Positions 20,051 to 28,527 of a stretch of DNA of 64,000 nucleotides are shown here, piece after piece (the stretch's first letter is position 1; every line of letters begins with the position of its first letter). The translations under genes were made by a program, and so were the position numbers. The notes under the pieces were generated by a model, which was not told the origin of the DNA, did no database searches, and saw only the letters and a program-made list of their open reading frames with translations. This DNA comes from Branchipolynoe longqiensis (lineage: Eukaryota; Annelida; Polychaeta; Phyllodocida; Polynoidae): assembly GCA_030323885.1 (NCBI GenBank), contig CM059199.1:2687923-2751922 (forward strand), given 5' to 3'.

Positions 20051-21261
20051 AGGCTGCATTCCATATACGCGTAATGCGTAATGCGTTATGCGTTACGCGT
20101 TATGCGTTATGCGAATGCCAGCATTCCATATACGCGTAATGCGTATTGCGTTATGCGTTATGCATTATGCAGTGAAGTATATAAAAAGTATATAAAAAGT
20201 GTGTGTGACTCTGTGTCTCTGTGTGTGTCTCTATGTGTGTGTCTGTGTCTCCGTGTCTCTGTGTGTGTCCTGTCTGTGTCTTGTGTGTGTGACTCTGTGT
20301 CTCTGTGTGTGTCTCTATGTGTGTGTCTGTGTCTCTGTGTCTCTGACAAAGAGACACACACAGACACATATACACACACAGACACACACAGAGACACACA
20401 CATAGACACAGAGACACAACACAGAGACACACACACAGACACACACACATACACACACATACACACACACAGACACACACAGACACAGAGACACACACAC
20501 AGACACATACACAGACACACACAGACACACACAGACACAGATACATACACACACACAGCAACACAGAGACACATGAGACAACGAGTGCACACAGAGAACA
20601 CCCCCACACGCAACAGAGACACAAAGACACAGAGACACAACACAGAGACACACACACACAGACACACACAGAGACACACACAGACACAGATACACACACA
20701 GAGACACACACAGAGACACACCACAGACACACACACAGACACACACCAACACACACAGAGACACACACACAGAGACACACACACATACACAGAGACACGC
20801 ACAGAGACACACAAAGACAAACCACAGACACACACACAGACACACACACAGACACACACACAGAGACACACACACAGAGACACACACACAGACACAGAGA
20901 CACACACAGAGACACACACAGAGACACACACACAGAATGGGACGGTCCAAACATGGCTCAGCAGCATTGGAGACTGCTTCCTAACAGGTCCGCGCTCCAC
21001 CTTGTCCCGGCTGTCCGTAATTATCAGTCGCTTCCTCCAACCTTATATCAATGGACAAAGGCGACTGAGGACTTTCTATTCGCACCACCTTTACGCATTA
21101 CGCATTACGCACCGATCGCTACATGGAGCGATCGGGATAATGGATTTTATTCGCATTCGCATTACGCATTACGCGTATATGGAATGTAGCTCATAGGTTT
21201 CAAGGCGTTTCGATTTTTTGTCGCATTCGCATTCGCATTACGCGTATATGGAATGCGCCCT
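20051..21261. mobile_element. 1.2-kb TIR element (GCATTCC family), TAA duplication
   Basis: Ends AGGCTGCATTCCATATACGC and the inverse GCGTATATGGAATGCGCCCT; TAA flanks at 20048-20050 and 21262-21264. Subterminal regions are ladders of GTAATGCG/GTTATGCG 8-mers. The inverse copy of the flanks near 58045-58060 reads GGCTAAGACC without the element, confirming the boundaries and the TAA. The centre is a GACA/CA microsatellite, with no transposase. Related elements: 45022-45345 and 62592-63290. Confidence 0.75.
20180..20940. repeat. GTGTCT/AGACAC microsatellite with strand switch
   Basis: GT-rich GTGTGTCTCTGTGT sequence to about 20343 flips to the complementary AGAGACACACACAGACACA type for the next ~590 bp, so the tract can fold on itself. 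Long open frames on both strands (371 and 280 codons) encode only low-complexity peptide and are not genes. Confidence 0.9.
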
Positions 21262-21284
21262 TAAGGATCCCAACCACAGTCCTC

Positions 21285-21525
21285 TGAGAGGGTCGGGGTG
21301 AGGGTGGGTGGTTGGTGTAGTTTTACGCCCCAGTAAGACCCTAGGCCATACCAGGACGTGCACCGACTTTTGACAGTGCACACTCATGGTGATTTTATAG
21401 TGCTGCCCCACTGGGAAATCAGGCCACTGGCACCATGACCTGATGTCCCCCACAGTCACATTATCCTGACACTGTGTGCCCAGTCCCTGTCCTGACCTCA
21501 TAACACCAAGGGCTCAGCAGTAACA
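21285..21525 (-). mobile_element. SINE-A, diverged
   Basis: Tail TTTTACGCCCCAGTAAGACC at the left and body CACAGTCACATTATCCTGAC near 21450. This is the inverse paralogue of the copy at 57740-58010; the two share flanking sequence. Confidence 0.7.
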
Positions 21526-21529
21526 GGTA

Positions 21530-21815
21530 CCTATTTTATAACCCCACTGCCCACACCCTCATTGCCTGACTCCCCCCCCCCCCACACACACAACCACCCA
21601 CAACCACAGACACGCACATACCCCAACACACGCACGCCCATACCCGCACCTCCACACCCACATATCCACCGACTTACCCACCCATTCCAGCACCCTCTCA
21701 GACTTACCCACACCCACACCCGCGCGCAACCCCAACCCCAACCCCAACACCCACCCACACACACCCAGACACACACACATCCAAATCCTCACCGACACCC
21801 ACAGCTCCGCTTGAG
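21530..21815. repeat. C-rich CACCCACA tract
   Basis: Includes a C run near 21573-21585 and irregular CCACACCCACA units, including CCCAACCCCAACCCCAAC. Low complexity, non-coding. Confidence 0.8.
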
Positions 21816-21839
21816 CCCCGATAAGTGTAATTTTTATTT

Positions 21840-22055
21840 ATTCATTTGTTGGTACATTTGTTGATTAAGTTGGGAATTTCCAATCACGTACAATTGGTAT
21901 TTCTCATTCCGCAGCTGCTTGCCCTATCATACTAATGCCAAATGTCAGGTTAGGTAGTGAAAAGTATAACCTTTTAAGTCATTGGTTTCAATTCAACCTC
22001 GTGACCTACCAATGGGAGGCGGATGCTCAACTCATTGGGCCACCCTATCTGGTTA
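21840..22055 (-). mobile_element. SINE-B, diverged
   Basis: Left end TTCATTTGTTGGTACATTTG is the reversed alternative tail. The SINE-A-like body and head follow (GCCCTATCATACTAATGCC; CTCAACTCATTGGGCCACCC). Bases 22056-22217 hold nothing recognised. Confidence 0.6.
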
Positions 22056-22213
22056 AAATCTGGAGTTTCCCAATTGTTCTTCACTGCTAAGTGGAAAGAA
22101 CTGGAAGTTCCCTCTCTGTGATTTTGCACAGGGTTTAGTGGGGTTGTTTATCGGACTAGTCACCATTATTATCAATGCTTTTATGCTGATTTGACCCAAT
22201 TATCACATTATTC

Positions 22214-22250
<37 letters not shown>

Positions 22251-22252
<2 letters not shown>

Positions 22253-22725
22253 TTCAGCCTCACGAAAACCGGCCAATTGGCGGAAGTTGTCGGCATCGAG
22301 CATGGATGTCGGCGTCGAGCGGTATAATTATAGTTTAGCATTGACAGAGATCTTGGAAAGTCCTTAAATTTATACTGAATGTATAGGTCGAGAAAATACA
22401 ACAACCTTATTTGTTTCTAGGATAATTTAATATAAAACAAAGAAATGAACAAGACTTTAAGAATTGCGACGCCGACATCTATTAAAGTTGTCGGCGTCGA
22501 TCATTGGATGTCGGCGTCGATCGGTATAATTATAGTTTAGCATTGACAGAGATGCTGGAAAGCCCTTAAATTTATACTGAATGTATAGGTCGAGAAAATA
22601 CAACAACCTTATTTGTTTCTAGGATAATTTAATATGAAACAAAGAAATGCACTACACTTTTAAGAATTGCGATGCCGACATCTTCACTTGACCACCGATT
22701 GGCCCATTTTCGTGAGGCTGACGAA
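22251..22725 (+). mobile_element. ~470-bp TIR element in a (TA)n tract, copy 1
   Basis: Ends CAGCCTCACGAAAACCGGCC and the inverse TTTTCGTGAGGCTG. It sits directly after (TA)n at 22218-22250. The interior holds two ~190-bp direct subunits, each with GTCGGCGTCGA, TAATTATAGTTTAGCATTGA and AGGTCGAGAAAATACAAC. A second copy, opposite orientation, is at 46038-46516. Confidence 0.7.
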
Positions 22726-22839
22726 TATATACAATAACATCTTTATACAGTAGTTCATGTATTCAACATAGAACTCTGCATCTATACCAATATTGTACTG
22801 ACAGACCAGATGTCCTGTCATCTTAGAGCCAAAAGACAT

Positions 22840-23775
22840 CTGGAGAGAGAGGCGGGGGGGGGGGGGAGAAGAGAAAGCCAGAGAGAGAGAGTCATAGAGA
22901 GACACAGAGAGACACAAAGAGGCAGAGATACACAGAGACACATGGTGACACATAGAGCCAGATAGTGCCAGCCAGAGACAGAGTGAGACAGACAGAGACA
23001 GACATACACATACAGAGACACACATATACAGATTGAGACAGCCAGACACACATAGACAAACAGAGAAAGGGAGAGATACGGAGAGACATACACGCAGACA
23101 GACACATAAATAGACATGTACATATATACATATACAGATATGTACAGACATGTACATTCATGTACAGACATGTACATTCATGTACAGACATGTACAGACA
23201 TACAGAGACAGACATGTACCTACATGTACATACATGTACCTACATGCACATACATGGACAGACAGAGAAAGACAGAGAGACACTCACAGGCAGACAGAGA
23301 CAGACATACATAGACACACACAGACAGATATGTACAGACAGGTACATATATGTACAGACATGTACATACATATACATACATGTACATACATGTTCAGACA
23401 TTTACCTACATGCACATACATGTACAGACAAAGACATGCACAGGCAGGCAGAGACATATAGACATACAGATACAGATATGTACAGACATGTACATACATG
23501 TACATACATGGATAGACATGCACATACAGAGACATACACATGGACACAGAGACATACATACAGAGACATACAGAGACATACATGTACAGATATGTACAGA
23601 CATGTACATGCATGTACATACATGTACATACATGTACATACATATACATACATGTACAGACATGTACATACATGTACAGACATGCACATACATGTACAGA
23701 CAGAAACATACAGAGACAGACAGAGACAGACAGAAGCAAATAGAGACAGACTGAGACAGAAATATACAGTGACAA
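22840..23775. repeat. GACA and CATGTACA microsatellite
   Basis: GAGACAGACA units give way to ACATGTACAGACATGTACAT units from about 23110. TGTACA is self-complementary, so the array is rich in small palindromes. A G run occurs at 22854-22866. The overlapping open frames are repeat artefacts. Confidence 0.9.
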
Positions 23776-23822
23776 AAATGTCCGCGTGTAGTACTGGCAG
23801 CGGCTCGCATACCACAGTGGTC

Positions 23823-24150
23823 CCTGATTTGTTTGTGCGTTTGTTTGTTGTTGTTTTACTTCCTAGCAACATCTAAGGTAATCCCAGGACGGGTACCGAC
23901 TTGTGACAGTGCGCACTCATGGCGAATTTATAGTGATGTCCCACTGGAAGACCAGGCCTCCAGCACCATGACCTGATATCCCACTCAGTTACATTATCCT
24001 GACACTGAGCCAACCAGTCCTTGCCCTATCCTAATAATGCCGAACGCCAGGCTAGGAAGCGACAAGTATAATTTTGTAAGTCATTGGTTTAAGTCGACCA
24101 GGGTTCGAACCCACACTCTAATTCATTCGGCCATCGCGTCTGGTCAGTGG
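23823..24150 (-). mobile_element. SINE-A, full length
   Basis: Left tail TTTGTTGTTGTTTTACTTCC and CTAGCAACATCTAAGG; body TATCCCACTCAGTTACATT; head at the right (reverse of CCAGACGCGATGGCCGAATG). Confidence 0.85.
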
Positions 24151-24600
24151 TACCTGAAGGCAGGTTACAACTGGATACATCTACCACTACATAGGTGTGA
24201 ATACACACGCGCTATAACTACAGGTATAACACAGGTGGTAAGAGGTCATGACCTCCAGGCGTGCCTCGGGCTGTGGTCACCCACCTGGTCAGCGCTGTGT
24301 GCTACTGGTGTTGTTGGCGCGGGAGGTGTTGGGCAGCAGGAGGCCATAAACCATGAACCCGAATACAACCCGGTGACGGAAAGTGGTTTATGGCATAAAC
24401 GCTCACCTCAAAATAACCGTCGCCTGCCCCACGTCTACAATTTACAAAGCCTGTTTTGTGCAGCCAGACCTCCATATTGTGAGGCCATATTCCACTAGTT
24501 TAAAGGGAGCCATGCCTCTCATAGTAGTCATAGCGCGGCCCTGTATGGAGACAGACCTTCACTCCCATCACCACAACCGCTGAGGATTTTGGACAAGCGC
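24151..24600. other. Single-copy island with a palindromic nuclear-receptor-type site
   Basis: Non-repetitive sequence. AGGTCATGACCT at 24243-24254 is a perfect inverted pair of AGGTCA half-sites with no spacer, the arrangement bound by some nuclear receptors. CCATAAACCATG near 24342 and GGTTTATGGCATAAAC near 24385 are also present. No coding region is recognised. Confidence 0.3.
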
Positions 24601-24626
24601 AGTTTGCGAATATCTGAACTTGTTAA

Positions 24627-24650
24627 AAGTTACATAGTCTGATGGTTTTA
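24627..24650 (+). mobile_element. TTAA-family TIR fragment
   Basis: TTAA at 24623-24626 followed by AGTTACATAGTCTGATGG. Only the terminus remains before the 40-bp tandem repeat starts. Confidence 0.45.
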
Positions 24651-24660
24651 ACTTATAATT

Positions 24661-24826
24661 TTTTTATATGCGATTTCCTTTTTTATATGATCTTTAACAT
24701 TTTGTATATGCGATTTCCTTTTTTATATGATCTTTAAAATTTTGTATATGCGATTTCCTTTTTTATATGATCTTTAAAATTTTGTATATGCGATTTCCTT
24801 TTTTATATGATCTTTAAATTAAAAAA
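24661..24826. repeat. 40-bp tandem repeat, four units
   Basis: TATATGCGATTTCCTTTTTT recurs at 24665, 24705, 24745 and 24785, each followed by ATATGATCTTTAAAATTTTG. Units are nearly identical. Confidence 0.95.
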
Positions 24827-24918
24827 AAAAATTAATAGATAAATCAGCGATGAGAATATCCGGCCGATCGGCTGTTTTCCGACTTCTGGGCAATGACCCG
24901 TTTTTTTAGTCCTATATA

Positions 24919-25500
24919 CAGGGGTTAGAGCGTTCCACTAATCAGTGGTTTCCCGAATTTTGGGGACTCGTATGTGAAATGTAGTCCTATATACAGTGAT
25001 GAGAATTTCCCACTGATCGGCACTTTCCCAACTTTTGGCGACTCACCTGTGACATGTAGTCCTATATACAGTCATGAGAATTTCACGCTGATCGGTACTT
25101 TCCCAACTTTTGGGGACTCATATGTGACATGTAGTCCTATATACAGTCATGAGAATTTCCTGCCAATCGGTACTTTCCCAACTTTTGGGGACTCACCTGT
25201 GACATGTAGTCCTATATACAGTGATGAGAATTACCTGCCGATTGGTACTTTCCCAACTTTTGGGGATTCACTTGTGACATGTAGTCTTATATACAGGGAT
25301 GAGAATTTCCCACCGATCGGTACTTTCCCAACTTTTGGGGACTCACCTTTGACATGTAGTATTATATACAGGGATGAGAATTTCCCGCTGATCGGCACTT
25401 TCCCAACTTTTGGCAACTCACATGTGACATGTAGTCCTATATATAGTGATGAGAATTTCCTGCCAATCGGTACTTTCCCAACTTTTGGGACAAGGACCCA
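24919..25500. repeat. 75-bp tandem repeat, seven to eight units
   Basis: GTAGTCCTATATACAGT recurs every 75 bp (for example 25056 and 25131) with TTTCCCAACTTTTGGGGACT. There are no indels, and since 75 is divisible by three a plus-strand frame stays open for 187 codons (24974-25537) with a 25-residue repeat. Whether it is translated is unknown. The first unit near 24905 is degenerate. Confidence 0.9.
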
Positions 25501-25597
25501 CCTTTTTAGGTCTGACCAGTTCTTATCATCAGGTTGAAAGGTAATTTTCAGTTCATTTAGTTCTTATTGACATTTGGTTTTCCTTATTGCATAGGGA

Positions 25598-25893
25598 GCT
25601 GGAAGTAGCTCAGGCGTTAGAGTGTTCACCTGCTCAGTGGATCCATTTGCAATTTGGGCTATTTTCCGTTCCAACCAGTGGTCCACAACTGGTTTAGCAA
25701 AGGCTGTGGTATGTGCAGTCCTGTCTGAGGGAAAGTGCATATAAAAGACCCTTTCCTGCTTATAGGAAAGAGTAGCCTATATGGCTACAGCAGGTTTCCT
25801 CCAAAGAATGTGTCAGATTGACCATATGTTGGATGCCCACTAGCTGATAATAAAAATCAATGCCCTCTAGAGGCGTCGTTAAATAAAACAAAC
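25598..25893 (+). mobile_element. SINE-N, full length
   Basis: Head GTAGCTCAGGCGTTAGAG (box A), then GTGGATCCATTTGCAATTTG, CCAACCAGTGGTCCACAACT, AAAGTGCATATAAAAGACCC and a GTCGTTAAATAAAACAAAC end. The box B region is partly deleted. Confidence 0.85.
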
Positions 25894-26865
25894 TTATTGA
25901 ATGCATGGGTGTCCGTTGAAAGCACGGCCTTCTCTAATTGATACTTATCTACTTACTTAGTGTTGTAATTTGGTTACCCGATTGGAATTGATCGATTTTA
26001 ATTTGTATACGATTTGTTTACTTTGACCAGATTAAGTCATATGACGTCATGTTTGTATTAGGTAATGAGTGTTATCCAATGAGCTACGGACTAGGCCATC
26101 GTTCTCTGGGGACCACTGTACTAACACATTAGCTACTTAACCGATGAATATTACTAGTAAGGCAGTCAGTTCACTTTAATAATAATATTAGAGTTTGGAT
26201 ACTTGTATGGGAATAATAGTCGCACTTGACTATACTAAATGGTGCCCAATTATTCTCCAATGATCTTCTAAGCAAACATGTGAGATTTAGCCCTTCAGTG
26301 CGTCATCCTCAAAAAGCATTACTACTTCTAATAATAATAATGAATATATCAACAATAATGAAAATGATATATAATTTCATGTTTAGTAGAAATCTGTAAA
26401 TAATAATTATTTCAGCAGGGTATTCAGTAATATAACTGCAATTAAGCTGAAATTACATACAGTATGCTTTGGATGAGTGGTCTTTCTACTGTACATTGGT
26501 TTCACTGATGGAAGGTTAAAGGAACACTACTAATCCTTATCTTTGAAAGGACTTGCGCTGCACTTTCTATTGATTCATTCGCACCGACAATCATTCTTAA
26601 ATCCAGATTAAAAAATGTGTTTATTCCATGCAAGGATGTGTGTTTGAAGATATGTAATGCCATTTTAAGATAATATTCGAGGTATTTGGCACAACATATG
26701 GTGTTAAATTCCCTCTATGCTGAAAAAAGATGAAGTGTTTGTGTTAATTCTTGTTGATGTAGTCTATGGCTGAATGAATAGTGTCACGGAGCTGAAAAAT
26801 AAATAAGAACAGAGGAATCAAATTGTGTATCAGAATAAGAAACAAAAATAGCAACCAACAACATA
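25894..26865. other. AT-rich unassigned sequence
   Basis: About 970 bp without long open frames or recognised repeats. It contains a short run of AATAATAATG near 26330. Confidence 0.5.
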
Positions 26866-27202
26866 CAGTATAACCCCATTAAACCAAGCTCGGTTAAACC
26901 AAACGATCGGTTAATCCAAACTTTTTTCGGTGGCCTGTCAAAATACTACCATTTATCATATACAAAAAGTTGGTGAAACCAAAGTCGGTCAATCCAAATT
27001 ATCGGTTAATCCAAACCACATTTTCGGACATCAGGCCACTTCTGGTATGGGTAAACCAAAGTTTCATGTGGTTATAAGGTCATCTGAGCCCCCAATAACT
27101 TTTTTATATGATAAATGGTAGTATTTTGAAAGGACCCTAGAAATCTGTGTGGATTAACCGATCGTTTGGTTTAACCAAGCTTGGTTTAATGGGGTTATAA
27201 TG
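26866..27202. mobile_element. 337-bp pogo-like MITE, TA duplication
   Basis: Termini CAGTATAACCCCATTAAACC and its near-perfect inverse GGTTTAATGGGGTTATAATG are flanked by TA (26864-26865; 27203-27204). Subterminal GGTTAAACCAAACGATCGG and CGATCGTTTGGTTTAACC extend the inverted arms to over 50 bp. Non-coding. Confidence 0.75.
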
Positions 27203-27291
27203 TATGTACATAAAAAACAATAATCAAAGTGTCCACATACATTGTATATTACATGTGCAATACATGCTTCCTCAAAGTCAAAGTCAAAGCC

Positions 27292-27371
27292 AAAACTCGG
27301 TTAAACCAATGATCGGTTAATCCAAACAAATTTCTAGAGTCCCTTCAAGTTAGGTTTAATGGGGTTATACT
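27292..27371. mobile_element. Fragment of the same pogo-like family
   Basis: AACTCGGTTAAACCAATGAT then TTAATCCAAAC and TTTAATGGGGTTATACTAT match the termini of 26866-27202. Internally deleted. Confidence 0.6.
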
Positions 27372-27479
27372 ATATATAACTGAGTAGGCCTGGAGCAGAC
27401 GTCACTCACATATGTATTTCTTGCTGTATAAAAGGGCATACTACTGATGCAGTCACTCTATCCTTGCCTACCTGTCTAT

Positions 27480-28177
27480 GAGGCTCATTGCCTGAGAGGT
27501 CAGTGCAGACTATCACTATGCTATTTACACTAGGCACTGAGAGGTCAGTGCAGACTACTACACTATTTACACCAGGACCTCAGAGGTCAGTGCAGACTAT
27601 TACTACACTATTCACACCAGGACCTCAGAGGTCAGTGCAGAATATTACTACACTATTTACACCAGGACCTGAAAGGTCAGTAGAGACTACTACACTATTT
27701 ACACTAGGCCCTGAAAGGTCAGTGCAGACTACTACACTATTTAACCTAGGCCCTGAGCGGTCAGTGGAGACTATTACTACACTATTTACACTAGGCCCTG
27801 AGAGGTCAGTGCAGACTACTACACTATTTAACCTAGGCCCTGAGCGGTCAGTGCAGACTATTACTACACTATTTACACTAGGACCTGAAAGGTCAGTGGA
27901 AACTACTACACTATTTACACTAGGCCCTGAAAGGTCAGTGCAGACTACTACACTATTTACACTAGGCCCTGAGAGGTCAGTGGAGACTATTACTACACTA
28001 TTTACACTAGGCCCTAAGAGGTCAGTGGAGACTACTACACTATTTACACCAGGACCGGAGAGGTCAGTGAAGACTACTACTTCACTATTTACACTAGGCC
28101 CTGAGAGGTCAGTGCAGACTATTCCTTCACCATTTACACTAGGCACTGAGAAGTCAGTGGAGACTATTACTACACTA
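27480..28177. repeat. 42/45-bp tandem array, left part
   Basis: About 15 units of AGGTCAGTGCAGACTA, then (TTA)CTACACTATTTACACTAGG and CCCTGAG. Units are 42 or 45 bp, differing by one trinucleotide, so frames remain open for 242 codons on plus and 187 on minus. The array is cut at 28177 by the LINE and resumes at about 33305-33412. A diverged single unit occurs near 50188. Confidence 0.9.
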
Positions 28178-28527
28178 TTTTTTTTCAATGCTGGCCAGCT
28201 TGTGTGTTTATGTTGACTTATCCACAGTAGCTGCTGATAGGTATTTGCATTGCATGTATATTCTAGTAGCAGATTGATAGTTGGTTGGGTCTGGTTAGTA
28301 CTATAGTAATCTATGTTAATCTTTTTGGACTTTTCTTGGCATATATGTGCTTTATATGTGCTTTATTTTTTCTACTCTTATTTCTAGACTAGCCTACTCC
28401 TATTTACATATCATAGGCTTGTACGTAGCTGTGAGGTGTGTTATCTGGGTGCTTTTGGTATGGTTACCTTCCATTGGGCGTCTCGCTGGTGGGCCGTGAC
28501 ATATCACCTGCCCCTTTGCGGTGCAGC

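Noticed and set aside
20081..21196. 371-codon plus-strand open frame, with 280- and 267-codon frames on the other strand
   Set aside because: It runs through a GACA/CA microsatellite; the peptide is only Thr/His or Cys/Val/Ser low complexity and both strands are open together.
24919..25500. Regular repeats that might suggest a CRISPR array
   Set aside because: Units are contiguous 75-bp repeats without variable spacers, in a clearly eukaryotic context with no cas genes.
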